A stretch of 64,000 nucleotides of DNA from Methylobacterium sp. CB376 (GTDB lineage Bacteria; Pseudomonadota; Alphaproteobacteria; Rhizobiales; Beijerinckiaceae): the NCBI RefSeq assembly GCF_029714205.1, contig NZ_CP121648.1, positions 4,229,001 through 4,293,000 of the forward strand, in the 5' to 3' direction. The notes beneath the pieces are model-generated. The model had not been told where the DNA came from. It did not search any database and saw only the letters and a list, made by a program, of their open reading frames with translations. This document shows positions 40,953 through 50,135 of this stretch, in pieces. The position numbers and the translations under genes are program-made. How positions within the stretch are numbered: position 1 is the first letter of the stretch; every line of letters starts with the position of its first letter.

Positions 40953-41750
40953 TCAGATGTAGCGCGTGAAGAACCGCTCCCAGAGCAATCCGACAAAAGT
41001 GAGAAGTGCCGACACCAGCGCGACATACGTGAGTGAGGCGTCGGGCGTGTACTGAGGGTAATAGGCGGATCGAAACACCATGATGAGGTTCGTCATCGGG
41101 TTCCACAACATGACGTGATAAATTTCGGACGGCATGCCGTCCGGAAGAAAAAACACGCCACTCAGGGCGTAGAATAGAATAATGAAAAGGGCGAACCCTA
41201 GCTGGAAGGGCGGGAAGATATGGACGACATTGCAAGAGACTATACCAAGACCAAATGCGAAAAAGATCGAGGTCAGGATCGACATAATGGCGAGAAACGC
41301 ATTGTCGGGAATCGGATTGACGCCGGAGACGGCCAGAATGAACATGATGAGCGACACGCTCATGCACGCATTCAGAATCTCGACCAATCCGCGCGACAGG
41401 CAGACATCCAGGAATTTCACGTCGGGAAATGAGAGGAGCGGCTTGTTCATCAGAACTCCCTCCATCATCTTTCTGGAGAGATAGATGAAGATGATCATCG
41501 GCGTCATGCCGGTATGGATGAACAGGGCCGTGCTCTCGCCGATCGGCGCCGGGACCTTTCGGACCAGGAAGGTGACGACCAGCACGAAGAGGTGGGCGAC
41601 CGGCCAGCCGACGATGATCACGTAGCCCCACATGGTGCGGCCGAATCGCGTGCGGATGTCGCGCAGGATCAGCGCGTGCAGCACCTGCAGCTGGATCTGG
41701 AGGGCCGATTGCTGGTGAAGCGGCGTTGCCCTGTCGGTCGCATGCGCCAA
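40953..41750 (-). CDS. ABC-2 type permease of polysaccharide export (KpsM-like)
   Basis: 265 residues from a TTG at 41750 with GGGAG eight bases upstream; no ATG is available. [29 protein letters not shown] is the typical entry of KpsM/Wzm-type permeases. Six membrane segments follow, with [31 protein letters not shown] and [18 protein letters not shown] near the end. It would export capsule or O-antigen chains with an ATP-binding partner (KpsT/Wzt), which is absent here. AT-richer than neighbouring genes. A hairpin starts right at its stop codon. Confidence 0.85.
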   Translation of the reverse strand: MAHATDRATPLHQQSALQIQLQVLHALILRDIRTRFGRTMWGYVIIVGWPVAHLFVLVVTFLVRKVPAPIGESTALFIHTGMTPMIIFIYLSRKMMEGVLMNKPLLSFPDVKFLDVCLSRGLVEILNACMSVSLIMFILAVSGVNPIPDNAFLAIMSILTSIFFAFGLGIVSCNVVHIFPPFQLGFALFIILFYALSGVFFLPDGMPSEIYHVMLWNPMTNLIMVFRSAYYPQYTPDASLTYVALVSALLTFVGLLWERFFTRYI

Positions 41751-42066
41751 AGTCGTCGCTCCCGCGGTGAGGTTCCGGCGCTGCCCTCTGGACTCCCTTT
41801 GCGGCGTCCGCAAGGCTGGCGATGGCCCGGCCGCGCGGGCCGCGACCGGGCCCGGCCCCGAGGAGCCGGCCCCGAGGAGCCGGCCGCGGGGGGCCGGCGC
41901 GCCTCCTCCCTCGGCGGACGACGGCCCCTCGGCCAAGGTCTCTCGGCCAAGGTCTCTCGGCCATCCGGCCGGTTTTGCGGCGCTGCGGCCGCGTGCTAGA
42001 GCCGCATTTCCCCGATACCGCCAAGCCTTGCGGCTTTGGGCGCTCGACGAAAACAGGCGGCAGGCA
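41751..42066. other. Divergent promoter gap with short tandem duplications
   Basis: Separates the ABC permease (minus) from pccB (plus). It contains two copies of GGCCCCGAGGAGCC (about 41864-41892) and 2.6 copies of CTCGGCCAAGGTCT from 41928. No gene seen. Confidence 0.5.
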
Positions 42067-43599
42067 ATGAAGGACATCCTCGATCGGCTGGACCAGCGGC
42101 GCGCGCAGGCCCGGCTCGGCGGCGGCGAGAGCCGTGTGGCGGCCCAGCACAAGCGCGGCAAGCTCACGGCGCGGGAGCGCATCGAACTCCTCCTCGACAC
42201 CGGCTCGTTCGAGGAATTCGACATGTTCGTCCAGCACCGCTCCATCGACTTCGGCATGGAGAGGCAGAAGATCCCGGGCGACGGCGTCGTCACCGGCTGG
42301 GGCACCATCAACGGCCGCACCGTCTTCGTCTTCTCCAAGGACTTCACGGTGTTCGGCGGCTCGCTCTCGGAGGCGCACGCCCAGAAGATCATCAAGGTCC
42401 AGGACATGGCCCTCAAGATGCGCGCCCCGATCATCGGCCTGTTCGATGCCGGCGGCGCCCGCATCCAGGAGGGCGTCGCCGCGCTCGGCGGCTACGGCGA
42501 GGTCTTCAAGCGCAACGTCCTCGCCTCGGGCGTGATCCCGCAGATCTCGGTGATCATGGGGCCGTGCGCCGGCGGCGACGTCTACTCGCCGGCCATGACC
42601 GACTTCATCTTCATGGTCCGCGACACCAGCTACATGTTCGTGACCGGCCCGGACGTGGTCAAGACCGTGACCAACGAGGTCGTCACCGCCGAGGAGCTCG
42701 GCGGCGCCAAGGTCCACACGGCCAAGTCCTCGATCGCGGACGGCGCCTACGAGAACGACGTCGAGGCGATCCTGCAGATCCGGCGCCTGATGGACTTCCT
42801 GCCGGCCAACAACCTCGAGGGCGCGCCGGAGATCGAGAGCTTCGACGACCCCTCCCGGCTCGACAAGAGCCTCGACACCCTGATCCCGGACAACCCCAAC
42901 AAGCCCTACGACATGGGCGAGCTGATCCGCCGGGTGGTCGACGAGGGCGACTTCTTCGAGATCCAGGCGGCCTTCGCGCGCAACATCATCACGGGCTTCG
43001 GGCGGATCGAGGGGCGCACGGTCGGGCTGGTCGCCAACCAGCCGATGGTGCTGGCCGGCGTGCTCGACGCGGACGCCTCGCGCAAGGCGGCCCGCTTCGT
43101 GCGCTTCTGCGACGCGTTCGGCATCCCGATCGTCACCTTCGTGGACGTGCCGGGCTTCCTGCCCGGGACGGCGCAGGAATATGGCGGGCTCATCAAGCAC
43201 GGCGCCAAGCTGCTCTTCGCCTACAGCCAGGCGACGGTGCCGCTGGTCACCGTCATCACCCGCAAGGCCTTCGGCGGCGCCTACGACGTCATGGCTTCCA
43301 AGCACATCGGCGGGGACGTGAACTACGCCTGGCCGAGCGCGCAGATCGCCGTGATGGGCGCCAAGGGCGCGGTCGAGATCATCTTCCGGCAGGACATGGG
43401 CGATCCCGACAAGATCGCGGCGCGCACGGCCGAGTACGAGGAGCGCTTCATGTCGCCGTTCGTGGCGGCGGAGCGGGGCTACATCGACGAGGTGATCATG
43501 CCCCACTCGACCCGGCGCCGGGTGGCGCGGGCGCTCGCCATGCTGCGCAGCAAGGAGAGCGAGCAGCCCTGGAAGAAGCACGACAACATCCCGCTCTGA
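42067..43599 (+). CDS. pccB: Propionyl-CoA carboxylase beta subunit
   Basis: 510 residues, normal length for PccB. Carboxyltransferase that moves CO2 from biotin to propionyl-CoA giving methylmalonyl-CoA; in methylotrophs it is part of the ethylmalonyl-CoA pathway. Seen: [80 protein letters not shown] (N-terminal oxyanion hole), [23 protein letters not shown] (C-terminal one) and [21 protein letters not shown]. The alpha (biotin) subunit is not in the window. A hairpin follows its stop. Confidence 0.95.
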   Translation: MKDILDRLDQRRAQARLGGGESRVAAQHKRGKLTARERIELLLDTGSFEEFDMFVQHRSIDFGMERQKIPGDGVVTGWGTINGRTVFVFSKDFTVFGGSLSEAHAQKIIKVQDMALKMRAPIIGLFDAGGARIQEGVAALGGYGEVFKRNVLASGVIPQISVIMGPCAGGDVYSPAMTDFIFMVRDTSYMFVTGPDVVKTVTNEVVTAEELGGAKVHTAKSSIADGAYENDVEAILQIRRLMDFLPANNLEGAPEIESFDDPSRLDKSLDTLIPDNPNKPYDMGELIRRVVDEGDFFEIQAAFARNIITGFGRIEGRTVGLVANQPMVLAGVLDADASRKAARFVRFCDAFGIPIVTFVDVPGFLPGTAQEYGGLIKHGAKLLFAYSQATVPLVTVITRKAFGGAYDVMASKHIGGDVNYAWPSAQIAVMGAKGAVEIIFRQDMGDPDKIAARTAEYEERFMSPFVAAERGYIDEVIMPHSTRRRVARALAMLRSKESEQPWKKHDNIPL

Positions 43600-43607
43600 G
43601 GGAGCGG

Positions 43608-43624
43608 GCGCCCCGGAGGGGCGC
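43608..43624 (+). terminator. Hairpin after pccB
   Basis: GCGCCCC (43608-43614) pairs with GGGGCGC (43618-43624) over a GGA loop, eight bases past the pccB stop. No T-run. Confidence 0.5.
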
Positions 43625-43673
43625 GGGCGGAGAACGGCACCGGCGGTCATGAGACAGGACCGCCGGTCTCATC

Positions 43674-43799
43674 CGACGTCCGGGTGATGGCTTCGCCATC
43701 TCCGATTTCGGCCATGCGGATGCCGGCTTCGCTCAGGTGCCGCGCTCAGGCGCCGCGCAGGCGTGTGATCCGGGATCCGCTTCGATCGAGCGGATCCCG
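43674..43799 (+). repeat. Dispersed repeat module, copy 6, plus GGGATCCGC hairpin
   Basis: CGCCATCTCCGATTTCGGCC and the GCTTCGCTCAGGTGCCGCG segments match the module. It ends in CGGGATCCGC (43771-43780) pairing with GCGGATCCCG (43790-43799), two bases from the stop of the convergent metallophosphoesterase gene. A GCGGTCATGAGACA piece near 43647 also resembles the hairpin region after larB. Confidence 0.7.
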
Positions 43800-43801
43800 T
43801 C

Positions 43802-44722
43802 TCAGACCTGGGCGCCGGCCGCGGCGCCGGTCAGCCGGACGAGCACGATCTCGGGCGGCACGCCGAGCCGCACCGGGATCCGGCTGAGGCCGAGCCCGCC
43901 CGAGACGACGAGGTGGCGGCCATTCTCGACCACGTGGCCGTAGACGTAGCGCTGGCCGAAGCGCGAGGCCGTGACCGGCGAGTGGCCGAGGAGGCGCACC
44001 TGCCCGCCGTGGGTGTGGCCGGCGAGGGTGAGGGCGACCCGACCGGGAACCTGCGGGAAGATGTCGGGCTCGTGCGCCATCAGGATCACCGGCGCGTCGT
44101 CCGTCACGGCGGCGAGGGTGCCGGGAATGTCGGCGAGGCCGTGCCAGAGCCCCTGCGGCACGAAGGGCTCCTGGTCGGCGAGTCCCGCGAGCCAGAAGGG
44201 CTGCCCGTCCTTCACGAGCCGCAGGGCCGCGTTCTCCAGGACCGTGATCCCCTGCGCCTCCAGCACCCGGCGCGCCTCCACCGGGCCGCGCCGCCGCGCC
44301 TGGGCGGCGGCATCGTCCCACCAATCGTGGTTGCCCAGGACCGCGTGCACGCCGAGCGGTGCCCGCAGGGACGCCAGCCGCTTGGCGAAATCCGCGAGCG
44401 CCACCCGCCGCAGGGCGACCGGCCGCGCGCCGGGGTAATCCCCGAGCAGGAGGACGAGGTCGGGAGCGAGGGCGTTCGTCGCCGCGACGATCTCCTCGAC
44501 GCGCCCCAGCGACATCCAGGGCTCGCCGACGTGGAAATCGGCGAGCGCGGCGATGCGCAGCGACAGGGCCCGCGGCCAGTTCGCCGGGCGCGGCGCGTAG
44601 GGAGTGACCACGAGGCGCCAGGCGGGCTCGACCGCGCCGCCGTAGAGGCCCGCCCCGGCTCCGAGCGCCGCGAGACCGGCGGCGCCCGTCAGGACCTGTC
44701 GCCGGCTCGGCATGATCAGCAT
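43802..44722 (-). CDS. Metallophosphoesterase, exported (YaeI-like)
   Basis: 306 residues from the ATG at 44722; ATG 44713 gives a more typical Tat start (MPSRRQVLTGAAGLAALGAG). Metal ligands: IAALADFHVGEP (DxH, with the usual first D), LLLGDYPG (GD), HAVLGNHDWWDD (GNHD), ILMAHEPDIF (H) and LTLAGHTHGGQVRL (GHxH). These enzymes hydrolyse phosphoesters; YaeI, the closest functional type, acts on phosphodiesters. In the family the second motif is GDxxD/N; here Tyr follows GD, a small departure. A GGGGGAA ribosome site stands before the first ATG. Confidence 0.85.
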   Translation of the reverse strand: MLIMPSRRQVLTGAAGLAALGAGAGLYGGAVEPAWRLVVTPYAPRPANWPRALSLRIAALADFHVGEPWMSLGRVEEIVAATNALAPDLVLLLGDYPGARPVALRRVALADFAKRLASLRAPLGVHAVLGNHDWWDDAAAQARRRGPVEARRVLEAQGITVLENAALRLVKDGQPFWLAGLADQEPFVPQGLWHGLADIPGTLAAVTDDAPVILMAHEPDIFPQVPGRVALTLAGHTHGGQVRLLGHSPVTASRFGQRYVYGHVVENGRHLVVSGGLGLSRIPVRLGVPPEIVLVRLTGAAAGAQV

Positions 44723-44817
44723 CGACGCGAGTTCCCCCGGCGCGTGGCCGCCGGCCCACGGCTCAGGGGAACAGGTCAACCGTGAACAACCGGTTCAACC
44801 GCGGACGCGCATCCCCA

Positions 44818-45006
44818 TCAATCGGCGATCTCGTGCTCGTGCCGGATCGGCCGGCGCGCCGCGGTGGCGCAGTCGGGCTTGCCCCGGGTCGCGCGGGCCG
44901 CCGCCGCGAGGGCCGGCAGCGCCAGGGGACGGAATCCGGCCGTCACGCCAGCCTCGCGCGGGCGGTTCGTGGCCGCTTCGGTCGGGCTCTGCGCTTGCGA
45001 CACCAT
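44818..45006 (-). CDS. Small hypothetical protein
   Basis: 62 residues from the ATG at 45006, with AGAGGAACG as a fair ribosome site. MVSQAQSPTEAATNRPREAG, then FRPLALPALAAAARATRGKP, then a basic end. No family recognised. It could be a real small gene or a chance frame. Confidence 0.35.
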   Translation of the reverse strand: MVSQAQSPTEAATNRPREAGVTAGFRPLALPALAAAARATRGKPDCATAARRPIRHEHEIAD

Positions 45007-45395
45007 CAGTTCGTTCCTCTCGTCACCTCGGCTCTCGCTCGGCCGGTCGCCGCCGATAAAACGGCCGAACCGGTCGGCTCTCGGGCGCCATTGCGGCCCG
45101 GCGGGGGCAAGGTGGGGGCGGCCCCGCCCCAGAGATGGACGCGAGATGAACGACACGGGAGCCGACCCGGACCAGAATGGGACCGGGCTCGGCCCAAATC
45201 TCTGACCTTTGACGCATTCTTCGCGACGAAACGGCCTTGTCCGGCCGAGGACCCGGGAGAGCCCCGCTGACCGGTTCAGGCTCTCCAGCGGGAGGGCCGA
45301 ACCGGTCGTCGCAGCGCCTGAGCGGAGTGGCGTGCGGCGATGCTGCATGGGGTCTCGGTCCCGCATCGTCGCCGCCGCGCCGGCGAGGGCGGGGC
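45007..45395. other. Gap without a clear gene
   Basis: Holds only very short frames, for example a 19-codon one at 45146. GGTTCAGGCTCTCCAGCGGG and similar inverted pieces suggest hairpins past the aminotransferase gene. Nothing else is seen. Confidence 0.4.
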
Positions 45396-46778
45396 TCAGA
45401 CCGCCGTCAGGTTCCCCTGACGGATCCACTCCGCGGTGCGGTCGAGGGCGCGGGCGAGCCGGTCGAACAGCGCGTCGATCTCGTCGGGCGCGATCACCAG
45501 GGGAGGGCAGACCGCGACCCGGTCGCCCGCGAGGAAGCGCACGATCAGCCCCTCGGCCTGCGCGAAGGCCACGCAGCGGGCGGCGACCCCGGCCTTCGGG
45601 TCGTACTGGCGCTTCGTCGCCTTGTCGGCCACGATCTCGAGGCCCCCGATCAGGCCGATGCCGCGCGCCTCGCCGACCAGGGGATGCTCCGCCAGGGCCG
45701 AGAGCCGGCGCTGGAAGTGCGGCGCCTTCTCGGCGGCCGCCTCGACGAGGCGGTCGCGCCGGTAGATCTCCAGCGCCTTGATGGCGACCGCGCAGGCGAC
45801 CGGATGCCCCGAATAGGTGGTGCCGTGTCCGAAGGTGCCGATCTTGCGGCTCTCGTCGAGCATCGCCTGGTAGAGCGGCTCCTCCACCGTGAGGCCGCCG
45901 AGGGGCATGTAGGCCGAGGTGATCGCCTTGGCGAAGGACAGGCTGGCGGGCCGCATCCCCATCGTCTCGGCGCCGAACCACGTCCCGAGCCGGCCGAACC
46001 CGCAGATCACCTCGTCGGCCACGAAGCGGATGTCGTAGGCGGCGAGCACGCGCCCGATCGCCTCGAAATACCCTGTCGGCGGCACGATGGCGCCGCCCGC
46101 GCCGAGCACCGGCTCGGCGATGAAGGCCGCAACCGTGTCGGGATCCTCGCGCTGGATCAGCGCGTCGAGTTCGGCCGCGAGCCGGGCCGAGAAGGCCTCC
46201 TCGCTCTCGCCCGGCTCGGCGCCGCGGTAATGGTGCGGGCAGCGCGCGTGCAGGAAGCCCGGCAGCGGCAGGTCCCAATCCGCGTGGTTGGCGGGCAGGC
46301 CGGTGAGCGAGGCCGAGGCCACCGTGACCCCGTGATAGCCCTTGACGTGCGAGATGATCTTCTTCTTGCGCGGCCGCCCGAGCGCGTTGTTGAGGTACCA
46401 GGTGAGCTTGACCTGGGTGTCGTTCGCCTCGGAGCCCGAGGAGGTGAAGAACACCTTCGAGACCGGGATCGGCGCCAGCTCCTTCAGGATCTCGGCGAGT
46501 TCGATCGCCGGGTCGTGGCTGCGGCCGGAGAACAGGTGCGTGAAGGGCAGCCGCGCCATCTGCTCGCGGGCGGCCTCGACCAGCTCCTCGTTCGAGTAGC
46601 CGAGCGCCGTGCACCACAGCCCCGCCATGCCCTCGAGGTAGGGCCGGCCGTCGGTGTCGTAGACCCAGACGCCGTGGCCGCGGTCGAGGACGAGCGGCCC
46701 GGTCTCGCGAAACAGCGCGAGGTTGGTATAGGGATGGATCAGGGTCTCGACGTCGCGGGTGGCGAGGTTCGACAGCAT
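45396..46778 (-). CDS. Class III (omega) aminotransferase
   Basis: 460 residues. PLP motifs: FFTSSGSEANDTQVKLTWYLNN (phosphate cup), FIAEPVLGAGGAIVPPTGYF, RFVADEVICGFGRLGTWFG (Asp to the ring nitrogen), SFAKAITSAYMPLGGL (Schiff-base Lys) and GHGTTYSGHPVACAVA. This is the pattern of omega-transaminases that use pyruvate or similar acceptors with amines or beta-amino acids, often annotated aspartate aminotransferase family. Exact substrates unknown. Alone, divergent from the YkgJ-like gene. Confidence 0.9.
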   Translation of the reverse strand: MLSNLATRDVETLIHPYTNLALFRETGPLVLDRGHGVWVYDTDGRPYLEGMAGLWCTALGYSNEELVEAAREQMARLPFTHLFSGRSHDPAIELAEILKELAPIPVSKVFFTSSGSEANDTQVKLTWYLNNALGRPRKKKIISHVKGYHGVTVASASLTGLPANHADWDLPLPGFLHARCPHHYRGAEPGESEEAFSARLAAELDALIQREDPDTVAAFIAEPVLGAGGAIVPPTGYFEAIGRVLAAYDIRFVADEVICGFGRLGTWFGAETMGMRPASLSFAKAITSAYMPLGGLTVEEPLYQAMLDESRKIGTFGHGTTYSGHPVACAVAIKALEIYRRDRLVEAAAEKAPHFQRRLSALAEHPLVGEARGIGLIGGLEIVADKATKRQYDPKAGVAARCVAFAQAEGLIVRFLAGDRVAVCPPLVIAPDEIDALFDRLARALDRTAEWIRQGNLTAV

Positions 46779-46900
46779 CGGCAGGGTCCCGGGATCTCGG
46801 CCGCTCCGCGGGATGGCCGCGGGCCTCTCGGGGCGCTTCGGAGAAAACCGCCCGCCGCCACACTAGCGGCGCGATGCCCCCGCACCAAGGCGGCCCGCGC

Positions 46901-47458
46901 ATGAGACCTCTTCCAAGCATGATCGACCCCGCCTCCCTCGTCTCCCAGCCCGCGCCCGGGCGCGCCTGCGGCGCCTGCACCCTGTGCTGCAAGGTCTTCG
47001 ACGTGCCGGCGGTGGAGAGCGTCGCCGGGACGTGGTGCCGGCACGCCGTCGCCGGCCGGGGCTGCGGCATCCACGCGACGCGGCCGGATCATTGCCGGGC
47101 CTTCCACTGCCTGTGGATGACCGAGGGCTGGCTCGGCCCGGAATGGAAGCCGGACCGGGCCAAGATGGTGCTGACCCAGGATCCGGTCACCCGCTTCCTG
47201 AACGTCCAGGTCGATCCGGGCCAGGCGGGCGCGTGGAAGCGCGATCCCTACTACGCCCAGCTCAAGCGCTGGTCGGTGGCCTCGCTGCCCCGGAAGCGGC
47301 ACGTGATCGTGTTCGTGAACAAGCACGCGACCGTGGTGCTCCCCGACCGGGACGTTCCCCTCGGGGTGTTCGCGCCGGGCGACCGGCTGGTCGCCCGCGA
47401 GCGGATGACGCCGGCCGGCCTCGTGATCGACGTCGAGAAGGTGCGGGACGCGGCCTGA
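46901..47458 (+). CDS. YkgJ-like cysteine-cluster protein
   Basis: 185 residues from the ATG at 46901; ATGs at 46874 and 46919 are alternatives, none with a strong ribosome site. GRACGACTLCCKVFDV (CxxCxxCC), then WCRHAVAGRGCGIHATRPDHCRAFHCLW form the Cys/His set of the YkgJ (zinc/iron-chelating) domain. The second half is β-rich (RKRHVIVFVNKHATVVLP). Metal-binding is inferred from the motif; biological role unknown. Confidence 0.8.
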   Translation: MRPLPSMIDPASLVSQPAPGRACGACTLCCKVFDVPAVESVAGTWCRHAVAGRGCGIHATRPDHCRAFHCLWMTEGWLGPEWKPDRAKMVLTQDPVTRFLNVQVDPGQAGAWKRDPYYAQLKRWSVASLPRKRHVIVFVNKHATVVLPDRDVPLGVFAPGDRLVARERMTPAGLVIDVEKVRDAA

Positions 47459-47478
47459 GAGCCGCGCAAGGCACCCCG

Positions 47479-48588
47479 TCAGGCCGGACCGGCCGCGCCG
47501 CTCCGCCGCGCGATCACCGCCACCGGCCCGCCCCCGTCCGGCCCCTGGAACTCGGCCCCGCCGGAGACGAACAGGTCGGTGGCGCCGACGAGACCCGCGA
47601 GCGCCCCCGCCACGAAGCCGCGGGCGTGGCGGGTCGGCGCGATGTCGGAATCGGTCAGCATCGTGTGCCGCCGGCCCCGGATCGCGCCGTCCGCCGAGGC
47701 CTCGGCCTTGGCGAGGAGGGCGGCGAGCCTGGCCCGGCCGGCCTCGTCCACGAACCCGTCCGGCCCGAGCAGGCCGAGCCGCCCCAGGCAGGCCGCGACC
47801 GGCCGGAGGTCGATCGCGTCCGCCATCACGGCGTGATCGATGACCAGGGGGCCGGTCCAGTCGGGCGACATCCCCATCACCACGACCTCGTGGTCGAGGA
47901 GCTCGACCCCCGCGGAGGCGCCGCAGCGGCGGGCGTGACGTCCCGGATCGGTCTCCGCCACGGTCTCGCCGATCGCGGCGGCCGGGACCTCGCCAAGGGC
48001 GAGGGCGGCGCCGAGCGCCGCGGCCGCGCGCGAGAGGCCCATCGACTTGAGCGTGTCCCGGGTCGCGGGTGCCGCGCCGCGGGCGAGGGCCGCCCCGATC
48101 CGCTCCGAGGTGAGGAGCGGGCACTTCACCTGGACGTAATGGACCTGACCGGCGTCGAGTCCGGCCTCGCGCATCGCCGCCCGCACGCCGGCGGCCACCA
48201 TCTCGACCTGGGCGCGGCGCCCGAGATCCTCGGCGGCGAGGGGCGGCGTGCGGGCCTGCCCGACCGCGAGGGCCGGGCCCGGCCCGGCCGCCTCCCGGGC
48301 GGCGATCACGAGCCAGTGCGGCGAGAGCCCGCCCTCGGTGCCGCCCGACATCACCATGGCGATCCGGCCGAGCGCCGCCTCGCCGATCAGCGGCCCGAAC
48401 AGCCCGCGCAGGGCCTGCACCGCCAGCGGGCGGGTGAAGTCGTTGACGCAGCCATTTCCCTCGGTCTTGGCGAAGACCGCGACCACGTCGCCGGGATCGA
48501 GGCGCCCGTCGCGCAGGGACGCGGCGATGGCCGAGACGTCGTCGGGGGCGGCCATCGGCAGGCGCAGGATCTCGGCGCGGCGGGGCAT
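47479..48588 (-). CDS. Ring-opening amidohydrolase (cyanuric acid hydrolase/barbiturase family)
   Basis: 369 residues, usual length of AtzD/TrzD. The three-fold repeated domain structure is visible: VFAKTEGNGCVNDFTRPLAV, MVMSGGTEGGLSPHW (first Ser), HYVQVKCPLLTSERI, KSMGLSRAAAALG, CGASAGVELLDHEVVVMG (second Ser) and LFVSGGAEFQGPDGGGPVAV (third Ser). These enzymes use Ser-Lys pairs to open cyanuric acid or barbiturate rings. Which substrate is not decided by sequence here. No biuret or allophanate hydrolase gene is near, so the nitrogen pathway would be completed elsewhere. Confidence 0.9.
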   Translation of the reverse strand: MPRRAEILRLPMAAPDDVSAIAASLRDGRLDPGDVVAVFAKTEGNGCVNDFTRPLAVQALRGLFGPLIGEAALGRIAMVMSGGTEGGLSPHWLVIAAREAAGPGPALAVGQARTPPLAAEDLGRRAQVEMVAAGVRAAMREAGLDAGQVHYVQVKCPLLTSERIGAALARGAAPATRDTLKSMGLSRAAAALGAALALGEVPAAAIGETVAETDPGRHARRCGASAGVELLDHEVVVMGMSPDWTGPLVIDHAVMADAIDLRPVAACLGRLGLLGPDGFVDEAGRARLAALLAKAEASADGAIRGRRHTMLTDSDIAPTRHARGFVAGALAGLVGATDLFVSGGAEFQGPDGGGPVAVIARRSGAAGPA

Positions 48589-48932
48589 GGTGTCGTCTCC
48601 TCCCCGCCTGCGGCGGGGCGCGGGGCATCCCCTCGATCCGCCGCCGGCAGCAACCGCCGTGCCAGGGCGCCCGGTCGCGGCGCGGCGGTGTGGTGATCCG
48701 ACGCGCGACCGCGCGCCATTGCTCGGGGCGGGAAACGGGCGTTATGAGGAAGCGAAGGCGCCCGCCCGCCCCGTGGCGGATCGGCACCCGCGCGCGGCCT
48801 CGGCCGAGCGCCTCGCAACCCTGCTCTCGCACGGGCAGCCCTGCTCTCGAACGGGAAGGACCGGATGCGGAGCGACGCCGGAGACGGGCGGTCGCGCGGG
48901 GCGGCGCCCGCGGGTGATGCGGGGGCGGCCGC
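48589..48932. other. Gap with a 20-bp duplication and a possible leader frame
   Basis: CCCTGCTCTCGCACGGGCAG (48819-48838) is repeated with changes at 48839-48858. An ATG at 48864 behind GGGAAGGA opens a 23-codon frame whose TGA (48933-48935) overlaps the GTG start at 48933, so it could be a coupled leader. Nothing else recognised. Confidence 0.35.
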
Positions 48933-49991
48933 GTGAACCGCCGGCCGATCTCGCTCGCGGTCGGCGTCGCCTGCCTCGCCGCCTGCGGCCTCGCGGCCGC
49001 CGCCGGCACGGCCGTGATGCCCTCCTACCTCGCCGCCTGGCTGGTCCTGGTCTCGCTGCCGGCCGGCGCGCTGCCGCTCCTGATGGGGCTCGAACTCGCG
49101 GGCTTCGCCCACGAGCCGATGGCCGCCTCCCTGCGCCGTCTCCTCGCGCTCCTGCCGATCGCCGCGCTGCTGCTGGTGCCGATCCTGCTCAACCTCGGCG
49201 CGCTCTACGGCTGGGGCCGGGGCCTGCCGCCCCGCACGGCGCTCGCGGCGATCTGGTTCACGCCCGCCTTCTTCACCCTGCGCAGCCTGTTCTACCTCGC
49301 GGTCTGGCTCTGGCTCGCCGAGACCTTCCGGCGGGCGCCGCTCGATCTCGCCCTCGAGGCCGCGGCGGCGCGCCGCCGCCGGGCCGTGATCGGCATGGTG
49401 CTGCACGCGGTGCTGGGCACGCTCGCGGCCGAGGATTGGGTGCACTCGGTCGATCCCGCCCGCGCCTCGGCCGCCTTCGGGCTCCTGGTGATGACGATCC
49501 AGGCCGGGCTCGCCCTCTCGGCGGCGGCGCTGATCGCCGCGCGGGCGAGTTCCGGCCGGCCGCTGCGCGACAACCGCATGGCGGCGGCCTTCACCGACCC
49601 GATGCTGGTGCTGCTCGCCTGCTGGGGCTTCGTGCACTTCGTGCAGTACCTCGTGGTCTGGTCGGCGAACCTGCCCGACGAGGTGCGCTGGTACCTCGAC
49701 CGGGGCGGCACGCTCGCCCGCGTCGGCGCGGTCGTGGCGCTCGCCACCGGCGTGCTGGCGCTTCTCGTCCTGCTGCCGCGGCGCGTGGTCGGGCGGCCCG
49801 CCGCCCTCGTCGCCATCGCGGCCCTCGTCCTGGTGCTGCACGGCGCCGAGATGTTCTGGCTCGTGACGCCGGGCTTCCGCGGGGCTTTCCGCTTCACCTG
49901 GCCCGACATGCTGGCTCTGGTCGGCGTGGTCGGGGTGGCGGCGGGCCTGTCGGGGCGCGTCGAGCGCAGCCTGTGGCGGGCGCATCCGTGA
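48933..49991 (+). CDS. ActF-like quinol:cytochrome c oxidoreductase membrane protein
   Basis: 352 residues from a GTG, about ten membrane segments. LACWGFVHFVQYLVVWSANLPDEVRWYLDRGG closely resembles the conserved segment of ActF, a membrane subunit of alternative complex III. The end (HGAEMFWLVTPGF) also fits. No actA-E genes or heme genes are near, so it is an orphan. It could be an accessory electron-transfer membrane protein. The start is fixed by the hydrophobic N-terminus (ISLAVGVACLAACGLAAAAG). Moderate certainty. Confidence 0.6.
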   Translation: MNRRPISLAVGVACLAACGLAAAAGTAVMPSYLAAWLVLVSLPAGALPLLMGLELAGFAHEPMAASLRRLLALLPIAALLLVPILLNLGALYGWGRGLPPRTALAAIWFTPAFFTLRSLFYLAVWLWLAETFRRAPLDLALEAAAARRRRAVIGMVLHAVLGTLAAEDWVHSVDPARASAAFGLLVMTIQAGLALSAAALIAARASSGRPLRDNRMAAAFTDPMLVLLACWGFVHFVQYLVVWSANLPDEVRWYLDRGGTLARVGAVVALATGVLALLVLLPRRVVGRPAALVAIAALVLVLHGAEMFWLVTPGFRGAFRFTWPDMLALVGVVGVAAGLSGRVERSLWRAHP

Positions 49992-50135
49992 GCGGGCGAG
50001 GATGGCGGCAGATCCGCGTCCCGGCCCGCTTCGCGTCCGGCCGCTCCCCCGCCGCCACCTGCCGGGACCTCCCTCGACACCGGTTCCGAACCCGCTCGGA
50101 GCTTCCGCGGCGGCCGCGGGACGGGACCGCCCGCC

